DNA of 64,000 nucleotides from JAENVU01 sp038250905 (lineage in GTDB: Bacteria > Actinomycetota > Acidimicrobiia > IMCC26256 > JAENVU01), in the NCBI GenBank assembly GCA_038250905.1, contig JBBSBV010000011.1:37201-101200 (forward strand), in the 5' to 3' direction. Position numbers and translations under genes: made by a program. The first letter of the stretch is position 1; each line of letters starts with the position of its first letter. Positions 41,901 through 50,100 of the stretch are shown piece after piece. The notes under the pieces were generated by a model, which saw nothing but the letters and a program-made list of their open reading frames with translations, did no database searches and had not been told where the DNA came from.

Positions 41901-44098
41901 TCGACGGCCTGATCGACCGCTCGGAGTTCTTCCCGGTCGAGGACTGGGACGCCGCGCTCGCCCGCTTCGACGAGCTTGCGGCGTCGCCGGCCGCTTCTGT
42001 CGTTCCAGACGCTCCGAAGCTCGAGAACCTGGCGACGCGACGTGCCGAAGAGTTCGGGGCTCGGACGAATGCCGGCGACAGCGAGGGCATCCTGGCGCTG
42101 ATCGCGCCCGGCTACGAAGCGCTGGATCGGCGTTCGGTGACGTTCGGCCCCACCACCTCGGGTGACGAGTTCCTCGCGGCAGCGGAGGATCTCATCCAGG
42201 TGTTCGACGAGATCGTGACAGACGCGGTGCTGGCGATCCGCGGCGAGCGACTGGGCGTCACTCGGGCTCGGTTCGTCAGTGCGAACGGGTTCGAGGTCGC
42301 GATGATCGGTGTCGGTGAGATCGACGACGACGGCCGGATCCTTGCGACGGTCCTGTTCGACGAGGACGACCTCACGGGCGCGATGCAGGAGATGGAGGAC
42401 CGGTACTGCGCGGGCGAGGGCGCGGCCGACGCGTACATGATCCGACGGTGCGGGGATTTCGTTCGATCCATGGCGCAGCTCGACCGGGCTGCCACCCTGG
42501 CGCTCGTCGACCCGGCGGTCTCGTTCACCGACCACCGCAGCCTCGGGTTGGGCACGATGGGTTTCGAGGGAGTCCGAGGAGTTCTCGAAGCGCGCGCCGA
42601 ACAGATCGCTACGGACCGGTCCTACTTCCGGACCGTCGAGGTGCGCGGCAACGCGGTCATGGGACTGCTCGAATCCCTTGGGGACAGCGCGGTGTACGGG
42701 ACCGAGGTCGAGTACCAGCTGTACTGGGTCACGCAATTCGTGGCCGGTCGGATGCGGCTCGTCGACTGGTACGACCCCGACGACCACGCAGCGGCCCGAG
42801 CACGCTTCGAGGAGCTGGCCGACGCCGACCCCCGCACCCCGACGATCGACAACGACGCCGTCCGGCTGATGGCGCGTGTGCTGTGGACCGGTCGGTTCGC
42901 ACCGGACCTGTCGACCGCGATGTTCTCGCCTGAGGTCGAGGTGGTGGACCGACGTGGGGTCATCTCGCTCCCGCCGCTCCCGCCGCTCACGGGCGCCGAG
43001 GGTATGGCCACCGTGTGGACGTCGATGTTCGCGGTGTACGACGACGTGGCCGTCGAGCCGCGAGCAGTCCGCGGCGAGGGTCTCGCACTGTTCGAGGCTC
43101 GAATGGTCACCGACACGGGGGCGCAGAGCACGATGTCCCTCCTCGCCGCGCTCGACCGCGACGGTCGACTTGAGACATTGGTCGCTTTCGACGAAGAGGA
43201 TCTCGCCGCCGCCGTCGCACTGCTCGACGAGTGGTACGTCGAAGGCGAGGGTGCCGAGCACGCGTGGATGATCCGGCCGAGCATGGAGTTCTGGCGTAGC
43301 TACAACGCGCGGGACTGGGACGGGGTCCGCCGCGTCGTGGCCGACGAGGTCGAGAGTGTCGACCATCGGCTGGTGAGCGCGGGCACGACGCTCCATACCG
43401 CCGAGCAGATTGTCGCGTACGCGCAGGGGTTGATCGAACTCGTCCCGGACATCGTGGCGTTCGAAGCCGAGTACCTCGCGATCGGCCGCGCCTGGGCGCT
43501 GACCCACCAGGTCGCGTACGGGACGTCCAAGGACGGTGCGGAGATCGAGCGTCCGAGCCTGTTCCTTTCCGATATGCGCGACGGGCGGTCCACCCACAGC
43601 GAGCTGTTCGAACCCGAGCAGATCGCCGAGGCGCTTGCCCGCTTCGAGGAGCTCGAGGCCGCCGAGTCACCGGTCAGTACGACCGCGCTGTCGAACCGTG
43701 CCACCAGGAGTCAGGACCGGTACAACGCAGCGTTCGCGGCCCGGGACTGGGACGCCATGGCCGCGTCCTACGCCGACGACATCGTCAACGACGACCGGCG
43801 CACCGGTGTGAGTTCGGGGGTCACCGCCGGTCGCGAGGAGCTGTTGGAGCTCGTCCGCGGCCTGGTCGACGTCGGGTTCACGACGGTGACGACGATCCCG
43901 ATCGCGGTCCGCGGTGCGGGGCTCGCCCTGGTGCGACGCACCTGGCACCAGGCCGACGGCTTCGACCTGCCGCTGCTCGCGGTCGTCGAGGTCGACGCCG
44001 ACGATCGGACGACGGCGAACGTCATGTTCGACGCCGAGGACATGCTCGCCGCGGTCGCCGAGCTCGAACGCCGGTACCTCACCGCCGAGGGGTCCTGA
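32909..44098 (+). CDS. giant class III nucleotide cyclase / STAND ATPase with 19 tandem NTF2-like domains
   Basis: A 3,729-aa cytosolic protein with no signal peptide or membrane helix. Residues 1-50 form two zinc ribbons (C3, C6, C17, C20; C28, C31, C42, C45). Residues about 70-250 are a class III cyclase with metal Asp D79 and D123, adenine-specifying K119 and D187, and transition-state N194 and R198. Residues about 255-670 are an AAA/STAND ATPase with P-loop GSPGVGKT (288-295) and Walker B D407-D408 followed by IQWAE. Residues about 680-1095 are TPR-like helices. From about 1105 to the end, 19 domains of about 138 aa alternate between type A and type B. GTG 32909 was chosen because it aligns with the paralogue's start; GTG 32897 is an alternative. 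Predicted to make cAMP under control of the ATPase; what the array binds is unknown. Confidence 0.9.
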   Translation: MDCGQCGTGNRDGARFCRGCGQVLARRCASCGAELIPDSQFCDGCGSPVDAPAAAAASAPASAPVPSAVRKTVTVLFADLGGSTGFGERTDAEVSRQVLAQYHALLQRVVDAHAGTVAKFMGDGMMATFGIPEVAEDDARRAIDAGAEMQQRFHEFAAEIDRRYGETLTLRVGINTGEVVIGAGDADLIGDALNVAARLEKACRPGHVLVGEETWRLTRGEVGYEALGEVTVAGRAQPVAIYELALETDATPDVATPFVGRDAEMQRLVGVFDDARRASKARLVTVLGSPGVGKTRLSRELCSHLADHADAQRVEIRCDRAGEATFAPVAQLIRDAAGLGEDADADAARAAIGTLLPETEADHARVVDVLAALVGAAPARSVEETFWGVRRLIEATAAVQPLVVVIDDIQWAEPLLLDLIEHLAEWVAGAAVLLVGLARPELREVRPSLAEPGRPVAAVVVLDGLDASATEALAAGLLGTDRLPAGLVERLPSSTDGNPLFVRELVRMLVDDRVIRQRDDGEWELTIDAEAVDVPPTIQSLLGARVERLPAAERELLERASVVGAEFSLGALRELAGARAPIVPMLETMRRKELVEPTGTYWGDEPVYRFHHVLIRDAAYRRLLKTTRADLHERVAAWTDRTAADLIGEHETAIAFHYEQAFRYRGELGALDDLGAELGRRAAELLAIAAQRALGRDDLAAAGASSARALALLPESDAAARADLLMMGCECLLATGDGAAARPLVEELVRTAGEDPRLAAWGECYAAQLVGLTDPDGLVTADAQAQDAAEALTALGDGSGQAKAHQVRAGLLARLGRVGDAELELDLALAAARAADDRRRVTAVLGAAPDAALFGPSPVARAGGRCLDVVRLLRITTASPSVEAASNRCQAVLEALRGRFDVSRSMLASARASLEELGLHHGLAQTELYAGMVELIAGNPHGAIAPLRAAYEGLGTLGVGADAGQAAALLATALLAEGDVDGAELMAAESEALAGQNLKTAIGWRVARAEVLAARGDLTAAVRRAEEKVGIAAGTDLVIDHADACVALAALRGRAGDAAGARAARADAKRLYEQKGATVPAERLDTAEDFVAEPAPSRPAATADASSVENAASRVDVRVAAMLFSGSDRELGDLIAPEFVFEDRRHVVNFGVSDFEASASHLEWGRHEGQVLAPPTPVAVRGERLVLSRRSARKTPTGDDLSSFAVVELDDHGRMRALVQFDESDLAAAVEELDARYIAGEGAEHAESVAFNAAWIRAFNAHDYDALRNLAAPDFVVVDHRLLGQSHLDLDGFIESFSSYADVRMSAVCASLRVRDRVTLATTVNHAVDPDGGEVLWVNHAVSATNANGRIERAELFNEDDWDAALARFDELSTPDPRTPRVENAATRLHERVIRAVAAGADHELVDLVAKDLRFDDRRRVVNFGDNDLAGAAQHMLLTREQGLEMSVPAPIAVRGDRLALTHQGARSSSGDDGSSLALVELDEQGQLCASTHFSEDDLATAVKELDARYIAGEGAEHADAIRLIVDHLAAFHARHWDALAESVRGYEIVDHRGLWPDAGPESYVARMRSLAETAPDATIVARELHVRGDAALITADVRATAGQGDRHEYTFHTVGCPGRFEYFDESDLDAALARLEELGAGTSATSGTLTLENDASRLMVQLLEHLGAGRFEEMAELFAADVRLADRRPIIGLDLVGREALVGSFEFAADLGPSRNVSCDVVAVRGANLALAHSTQDYGSWTNAVLVLGELGPGGQFVRGAWFDPDALLDAVALLDEWYVEGEAAEHARLVTTNAAFFRAMNAFDFDAMREIAGPGFLYVDHRPLLGTPPLGIDGFIEWQAGYRDVANHAVIVELMVRGGVLFATGVNRAVDANGGEIHWSFHMVGAIDADGRAARSEVFAAEDRGAALARFEELSTADPRTPRVENAASRTSQRVVELVNAGRFDEALAAYRPDFQRNDHRGIVAAPPLQRGAVEYMEGFRAYLEVFDRLTVEEIAVRGERLALNRSVVSSDDGLETVFLHVVELDDAGLIAWMAYFDEHDLAVALAELDDRFVAGEGVPYAAMLTTARKNAAATEANDFAALAATCAPGVVFTDHKRFGLEGGEAEYGRALAEYEDVGLNALVTKYILRPNVYLAAVAVRGVDSHGTEVAWPFLSVATFDEDARYTGADYYDPEDWDAALARFDELSAALPTELRNPRVENMVIRRRVAWAELIRNGRFDEARARIGEFMSDEGVQRIDRRRTVAAPDADGAGVVDSLQAMYELGLVEVAADPIAVRGERLALYRQVFRSAGGDELVILTLQENDSTDRAAFLANYEDTQLTDALAELDARYTAGEGAPHAPLLSTFATGFGAMQSGDIAAMAAEASPEFDYVDRRRASFGALDAGGFVRMAQAYGDIERTSAVTKVYFGERALLARLWSRGVTAEGAEAEWVNHTVFVVDDAGRALHGELFAEDDWDAALARFDELCAAPAADPRTLEIDNAAMQLVRRGMRLVEDGRLDEVGAMYHPDLVPEGRRRLVAVPTGTSQDAWAEYMQIWLEQFNRFVVEPVAVRGDRVAAYRQRSSNEAGDEAVLLTAIEIDDSDRVVRLVNFDDEDEVAAIDLLDEWYVEGEGAPDAAVLTAGREGFREYHARDWAGFRERAAPDFVFVDHRPLPWPTCDLDGYLQLMQARVGQVDVRNLVRKLFVQGRVLLSISDAVGTDEHGGLQHWPLLVLHERGAGAIRRIEYFAPEQFDAALARFDELAAEPTADPRHPRAENAVIRLLAHGRRQEDLDPDYDRATSLAPDVSFDDRRSGVSLPPLHGVDQMRENMVAQDESFGPTAFEPVAVRGDHLALVGTRSRSASGFELTSLMVFETDDEARVRSMVSFDENDLAAAIEELDARYLASGLATDAEVAGLGNIAALNRRDWEAFTASLSPDLVTIDHSPLGFAPAGRDEFVRNQMQSLVAVVPDAVVIPVKVIASGDIVLTSFHAVGTTAEGSRYEWTPVAVGHRGVDGLIDRSEFFPVEDWDAALARFDELAASPAASVVPDAPKLENLATRRAEEFGARTNAGDSEGILALIAPGYEALDRRSVTFGPTTSGDEFLAAAEDLIQVFDEIVTDAVLAIRGERLGVTRARFVSANGFEVAMIGVGEIDDDGRILATVLFDEDDLTGAMQEMEDRYCAGEGAADAYMIRRCGDFVRSMAQLDRAATLALVDPAVSFTDHRSLGLGTMGFEGVRGVLEARAEQIATDRSYFRTVEVRGNAVMGLLESLGDSAVYGTEVEYQLYWVTQFVAGRMRLVDWYDPDDHAAARARFEELADADPRTPTIDNDAVRLMARVLWTGRFAPDLSTAMFSPEVEVVDRRGVISLPPLPPLTGAEGMATVWTSMFAVYDDVAVEPRAVRGEGLALFEARMVTDTGAQSTMSLLAALDRDGRLETLVAFDEEDLAAAVALLDEWYVEGEGAEHAWMIRPSMEFWRSYNARDWDGVRRVVADEVESVDHRLVSAGTTLHTAEQIVAYAQGLIELVPDIVAFEAEYLAIGRAWALTHQVAYGTSKDGAEIERPSLFLSDMRDGRSTHSELFEPEQIAEALARFEELEAAESPVSTTALSNRATRSQDRYNAAFAARDWDAMAASYADDIVNDDRRTGVSSGVTAGREELLELVRGLVDVGFTTVTTIPIAVRGAGLALVRRTWHQADGFDLPLLAVVEVDADDRTTANVMFDAEDMLAAVAELERRYLTAEGS
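36986..37024 (+). repeat. 39-bp exact direct repeat within the array, copy 1
   Basis: These 39 bases, coding for DDWDAALARFDEL at the end of a B domain, are identical to 40280-40318, four units downstream. Near-identical versions lie at 39440-39475 and 41942-41976. Confidence 0.85.
40280..40318 (+). repeat. 39-bp exact direct repeat within the array, copy 2
   Basis: Identical to 36986-37024. The 3,294-bp spacing equals four A-B units, so recombination between the copies would keep the frame. Confidence 0.85.
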
Positions 44099-44139
44099 CC
44101 GGTTTGCTCCGCCCCGAGCCGCGCTCCGTCGGGGATCGG

Positions 44140-44145
44140 TACGAT
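44140..44145 (+). promoter_or_regulatory. -10 box (TACGAT) upstream of the second giant cyclase gene
   Basis: It sits in the 81-bp gap between the two giant genes and has the same GGTACGATC context as the box at 32875, which suggests that the promoter was duplicated with the gene. Confidence 0.45.
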
Positions 44146-44179
44146 CGGGCCGAGCTTCGACGACGGGGGTAGGACACCG

Positions 44180-47100
44180 GTGGAATGCGGTCTGTGCGGC
44201 ACCGTGAATCGCGCCAACGCGCGGTTCTGTGGTGGCTGTGGGTCCCCGCTCGCCCGTCACTGCCCCAACTGCAAGGCCGAGCTGGACGCCGGGCTCTCGT
44301 TCTGCGACCAGTGCGGCACGACACTCGACGCGGTTCCGACCGTCGTACCCGCTGCGCCGGTCGCCGCGGGCGCCGTCCGCAAGACCGTGACGGTGCTCTT
44401 CGCCGACCTCGGGGGTTCCACCGGCTTCGGTGAGCGCACCGATCCGGAGATCTCCCGCGTGGTGCTCGCGCAGTATCACGCGCTGCTCCAGGAGACGATC
44501 GACGCGCACCGCGGCACGGTCGCCAAGTTCATGGGCGACGGGATGATGGCCACGTTCGGCATCCCCGAGGTCGCCGAGGACGATGCGCGGCGGGCGGCAC
44601 TTGCCGGCGTCGACGTCCAGCGCCGGTTCGAGGAGTTCGCCGCTGATGTGCTCGCCCGCTACGGCGAGCCGCTGACGCTGCGGGTCGGGATCAACACCGG
44701 CGAGGTGGTGATCGCCGCCGGTGACGCCGATCTCGTCGGGGACGCGCTCAACGTTGCGGCGCGGCTCGAGAAGGCGTGCCGGCCGGGGCACGTGCTCGTC
44801 GGCGACGAGACGTGGCGCATCACCCGTGGCGACCTCGCGTACGAGCCGCTCGGTGAGGTCACGGTCGCCGGGCGGGCCGGTCCGGTCGGCACCTACGAGG
44901 TGATCGGTACCGGCGCCGCGACGACGGATCCGGTCGCCCCGTTCGTCGGGCGAGTGGGAGAGACGACCCGTCTGCGCGCCGCCTTCGACCGCGCGCGCAC
45001 CGACGCCTCTGCGGTGCTCGTCACGGTGCTCGGCTCGCCGGGCATGGGAAAGACACGGTTGTCGCGCGAGCTCGCATCCTCGCTCGCCGCTGCGGAGGAA
45101 GCGACGACCTACGAGATCCGCTGCGACCGCTCCGGCGGCGCCACGTTTGCGCCGTTCGCCGACCTGGTCCGCGAGGCGGCCGGCCTGGCCGAGCTCGAAG
45201 ACGGCGACCATGCAGCGGACGTCACTCGCGACCGGATCGGCGCGCTCGTGCACGATGACACCGACCGCGCCCGAGTGGTCGACGTGATTGCCGGCGTGCT
45301 CGGCGCCGCCCCGGCCCGGTCGGTGGAGGAGACGTTCTGGGGAATACGGCGCGTGGTCGAGTCGCTCGCGACGGACCGGCCGCTCGTGGTGGTCATCGAC
45401 GACATCCAATGGGCCGAGCCCAAGTTGCTCGATCTGCTCGAGCACCTCGCTGAGTGGGTGCAGGCGGCGGCGGTGCTGCTCGTGTGCCTCGCCCGCCCCG
45501 AGCTGCGCGAGCTGCGCCCCGCGCTCACCGAACCGGGGCGTCGCGTCGCCGACGTGCTCGCGCTCGACGGCCTCGACGCATCGGCGACCGCCGAGCTCGC
45601 GTCGGGCCTACTCGGGAGCGCGCTCCCGAGCGAGCTCATCAACCGCCTGCCGGTGTCGACCGACGGCAACCCGCTGTTCGTGCGCGAACTCGTCCGCATG
45701 CTCGTCGACGACGCGGTGATCCGGCGTCGGGACGACGGCGTATGGGAACTGGCCATCGACGCGGAAGCGATCGAGGTGCCACCCACCATCCAGTCGCTGC
45801 TCGCGACGCGCGTCGAGCGACTGCCGACCGAGGAGCTGCGGGTGCTGGAACTCGCGTCGGTCGTCGGGGCCGAGTTCAGCGTCGGCGCGCTCCGCGAACT
45901 GGCCGGCGACGACCTCGCGGTAACGGCAGTGCTGGAGCGGTTGCGCCGCAAGGAGCTGGTCGAGCCGACCGGGAGCTACTGGGGCGACGACCCGCTGCAC
46001 CGGTTCCACCACGTGCTCATCCGTGATGCCGCCTACCGCCGGCTGCTCAAGACGACACGCGCCGAGCTGCACCGGCGCGTCGGCGAGTGGACGGACTCGA
46101 TCGCGGCCGACCTCGTGGGTGAGCAGGAGACGGCGATCGCATTCCATTACGAGCAGGCCCACCGCTACCGCATGGAGCTCGGTACGGTGGACGAGGATAC
46201 GGATCGCCTCGGTCGACGGGCGGCCGAGCTGCTGACCGTCGCGGCACGTCGCGCGCTGGATCGTGAGGACCTCACCTCGGCCGGCGCACTCGCGCGGCGG
46301 GCCCTGGCCGCGTTGCCGGACGCGGACGTCGACGACCGCGCCGACCTGCTCCTCATTGCGTGCGAGTGCTTCCTCTCGTCGGGAGACGTCACGGCCGGCG
46401 CGCCGCTGGTCGACGCGCTCGACGAACTGAGCGGTGACAACGAGCAGCTCGGGGCGTGGGCGGCGTGTTACCGCGCGCAACTGATCGGACTCACCGACCC
46501 CGACGGTGTGGTCGCCGCGGAGGAGATCGCGAGCACCGCCGCGACCGCGCTGGCGGGCTTGGGCGACGGCGCCGGTGAGGCGAAGGCGCACCAGGTGCGC
46601 GCCTTGCTCCTGGCGCGGCTCGGCCGCGTCGGCGAGGCCGAAGTGGTGCTCGATCTCGCACTGGGCGCAGCGCGAGCGTCCGACGATCGTCGGCGGGTCA
46701 CGGCGGTGCTCGGCGCGGCACCGCAGGCCGCACTGTTCGGTCCGAGTCCGGTCGCGCGGGCGGGCGGACGCTGCCTCGACGTGGTGCGACTGTTGCGGAT
46801 CACGACGGCCTCGCCCTCGGTGGAGGCGACGTCGATGCGGTGCCAGGCGGTGCTCGAAGCACTGAGGGGCCGGTTCGACGTCTCGCGCTCGATGCTCGCG
46901 TCGGCCCGCGCCTCGCTCGAGGAGTTGGGTCTTCGGCACGGGCTGCTCGAGACCGATCTGTTCACCGGCATGGTCGAACTGATCGCCGGCGACCCCGGAG
47001 CGGCGATCGATCCGCTGCGGTCGGCGTACGAGGGCCTGGGCACCCTGGGTGTGGGCGCCGATGCCGGCCAGGCCGCCGCGCTGCTCGCGATTGCGCTGCT

Positions 47101-50100
47101 TGCACGGGGTGAGATCGACGAAGCCGAGTTGATGGCAGGGGCGAGCGAGGCGCTCGCCGGGCAGAACCTCAAGACTGCGATCGCCTGGCGCACGGCTCGC
47201 GCCGAGGTGCACGCGGCGCGCGGCGACGCCGCCGCCGGCGTCACCCTCGCCGAGGAGGCGGTCGAGATCGCGGCCGGTACCGATCTGATCCTCGACCACG
47301 CCGACGCGTGTGTGGTGCTCGTGGATCTGTGCGAGCTCTCGGGGGACGCGCCGGGAGCCGAGCGGGCGCGGGCCGAGGCGCGCCGGCTCTACGAGGCGAA
47401 GGGCGCGACGGTGCCGGCGGCGCGCCTGGTCGATGCGATCGACGAGGCCGCCGTGGCGCCCGTAGTGCCGACACCCGAATCGACATCGACGGCGATGCCC
47501 ACCGATCGGCGGCACCCAATCGCGGAGAACACGGCGTCCCGCTTCATGGAGGCGCTCCGGACTGCATTCAACTCCAAGGACCGCGCCGCACTCGGGCGGT
47601 TGATCGCACCCGGTTCCGTCCACGACGACCGGCGTTCCATCGTGGCCTCGGTGGGCCTCGACCCGCGCGGGAGGCTGGTCGACATCGAAGCGACCATCGA
47701 TCAGGGGTTCTCCTTCGCCGAACCGGTCATCATCGCGGTGCGCGGCGAGCGGCTCGCGTTGAGCCGGATGGTGACCCGCACGGCGGCGGGGGACGAGAGC
47801 GCGCGCCTCTCGGTCAACGAGTTGGATGCCGAGGGCCGCATGGTCCGATCAACGCTCTTCGACGACGATGACCTTCCGGCGGCGCTCCGAGCGCTCGACG
47901 CGGCGTACTTCGTCGGTGAGGGCGAGCCGTTCCAGCGGCTGCTGACGGTGTGCGGGAAGTTCGGCTCGGTGTCGCTGCGAGACGACACCGCGGAGCTCGC
48001 CGACCTCGCCGCCCCGGGCTTCGTGTTCACTGACCGTCGACTGCTCGGATACGGCGACGGGGATCTGCAATATCTCCTCGATGCCGGATACACCGGGCTC
48101 GATCGGGTCGATGGATCCGTCGTGGACCGAGTCCTGCACCTGGCCGGGAGCGCCCTGCTCACGGTGCAGCGCTGGCTCGCGATCTCCGACACGGGATCCG
48201 AGTTCGAACAGGTCACGTGCTACGTCATGCACGTCGACGAATCGGGGTTGGTCGATCGGCTCGAGCTCTACGACGAAGCCGACTTCTCGACCGCGCTCGC
48301 TCGTCTCGACACGCTGAGCGTCCGGACGCCGGCGGTGACGAACCGTGCGACCGACGCGATCCGTATGGGCATGGCGGTGCTCAGCGCCGATCCGCGCAAC
48401 GCCCGGAGTTTCATGGCGGACAGCATGGGGACGCTCACCACACCCGACATCCAGCGGGAGGACCGAAGGCGCCTCATCGCCTCGCCGTTCGCCGCCGACG
48501 GGGCCGACTTCGTGGACGAGGTCGCCGCGATCTTCGAGGTCTTCGACCGCATCGAGGTCGAGCCCGTCGCCGTGCGCGGTGAGCAGCTGACGCTCGTGCG
48601 GCTCCGCTGTGTGCGGCAGCCCGACTTCGAGTCGACCTGGCTCGCGCTCTACGAGTACGACGACCAGGACCGGCTCGCCCACGAGATCGACTTCGACGAC
48701 GAGGACCTCGCCGCCGCGCTGGCCGAGCTCGACCGGGCGTACTACCTCGGCGAGGGCGCAGCGTTCCAACGGGTCCTCCGGGCTGCCGGCCGGTACGCGA
48801 CGGCATCGCTTGCCGGTGATCTCGACGGTATACGCGATTGCCTCGCCGACGACTTCGTGGTGGTCGACCGTCAACCGCTCGGCTTCGGTGCGGGCGATCG
48901 CGACTACTTCATCGACATGCGGCGCTTGGCGGAAGACGATCCGGACGGCGTCAACCGCATGCTGCGCGTCAACGAGCACGCGCTCCTGGCCGTGTACGTC
49001 TCGAGGCCGGTCACCGTGGAGGGGACCCGCTACGAGCGTTCGGGCGCCCTGGTCATGGGCATCGACGCCTCGGACCGCGTCAACCGCATCGAGATGTATG
49101 CCGACGACGATTTCGACATCGCGTACGCCCGGTTCCAGGAGCTCGGCGCGCCGAGACCGGCCGGTGTCGAGCTCTCGAACCAGGCGACTGCGTGGATCCT
49201 GGACGGGCTCGAGACCTGCAACGCGGCACCGCGCGACGTTCGGGCCTTCCTCGACGCGGTCGTGACGGACGAGACCTTCCCGGGGGTCCAGCGTCAGGAT
49301 CGCCGGCGCGTCGTCTCGATGCCGGACGTGGTCGACGCGGGAGGATGGGCGGAGAACCTCGCGTCGATCTACGACGTCTTCGACCGTATCGACGCCGAGC
49401 CCATCGCCATCCGGGGTCAGCGACTCGCGCTGTTCCGCGTCAGCTGTGTGCGGGAGCCCGACTTCGAGGCGGGGATGCTCTGCCTCTACGAATTCGACGA
49501 GCGCGACCACCTCGTGCTCGAGGTCGACTTCGACGAGGACGACCTCACCACCGCGATCGACCTGCTCGACGAGCGGTACTTCGCCGGCGAGGGCGCCGAA
49601 CACGCGGACATCGGCGCGTGGTCGAGGACCTGCGCTCGGGCGATCCGTGACCGCGACTGGGACGGCTACGCGGCGATGCTCGCCGAGGAGTTCGTCGCCG
49701 TGTCGCACTTCCAGTTCGGTTTCGAGCTCGGGCCGGATGCGTACGTCGATTGGCTGCGCGCGACCGAGGGCCAGATGCCCGGCCTGACCGTCGTGGCCCA
49801 CCGGGTCGAGGTCGTCGGTCGCGCGATCCTGGCCTCGGCCCTCGTGACGGGCACCACGCCCGAGGGCAACGAGTACGAGTGGCGCTTCCATCTCCTGAAC
49901 GTGGCCGCCCCTGACGGTCGGCTGGCCCGCTGCGAGTACTTCGAGGACGATCAGTACGAGACGGCCGTCGCCCGTCTCCACGAGCTGGGCGCGCCGGGCG
50001 CGGACGGTCGGGTGCTCGAGAACGTGGCGACGCGGCTGATGCAGCAGTCGCTCGAGGTCGCGACCGCACGCCGGTTCGACCTGCTCCGTGAGCTCCTCGC

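Larger units (their letters stand above)
36224..44095 (+). repeat. tandem array of 19 NTF2/SnoaL-like domains (A-B units) in cyclase 1
   Basis: Type A domains begin near 36224, 37043, 37856, 38679, 39505, 40349, 41177, 42016, 42839 and 43682, so the unit is 813-844 bp. Each A opens with a VENAATR-like motif, has a DRR motif and AVRGxxLAL, and ends DLAAAVxELDARYxAGEG. Each B has a RDWDAL-like helix and VDHRPLG, and ends DDWDAALARFDEL. The array is nine A-B units plus a final A. The fold assignment to the NTF2-like superfamily comes from length and motif pattern, not from a search. Confidence 0.85.

Noticed and set aside
34961..43597. Long open frames on the minus strand opposite the giant cyclase genes (for example 34961-37297, 37334-39352 and 41465-43597)
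   Set aside because: They lie antisense to frames with recognisable domains and repeats, are rich in Arg/His/Asp shadows of GC-rich codons, and show no family sequence.
36224..44095. Periodic repeats considered as a CRISPR or satellite array
   Set aside because: The period of about 820 bp, the protein-level motifs and the maintained reading frame identify coding domain repeats, not a DNA array.
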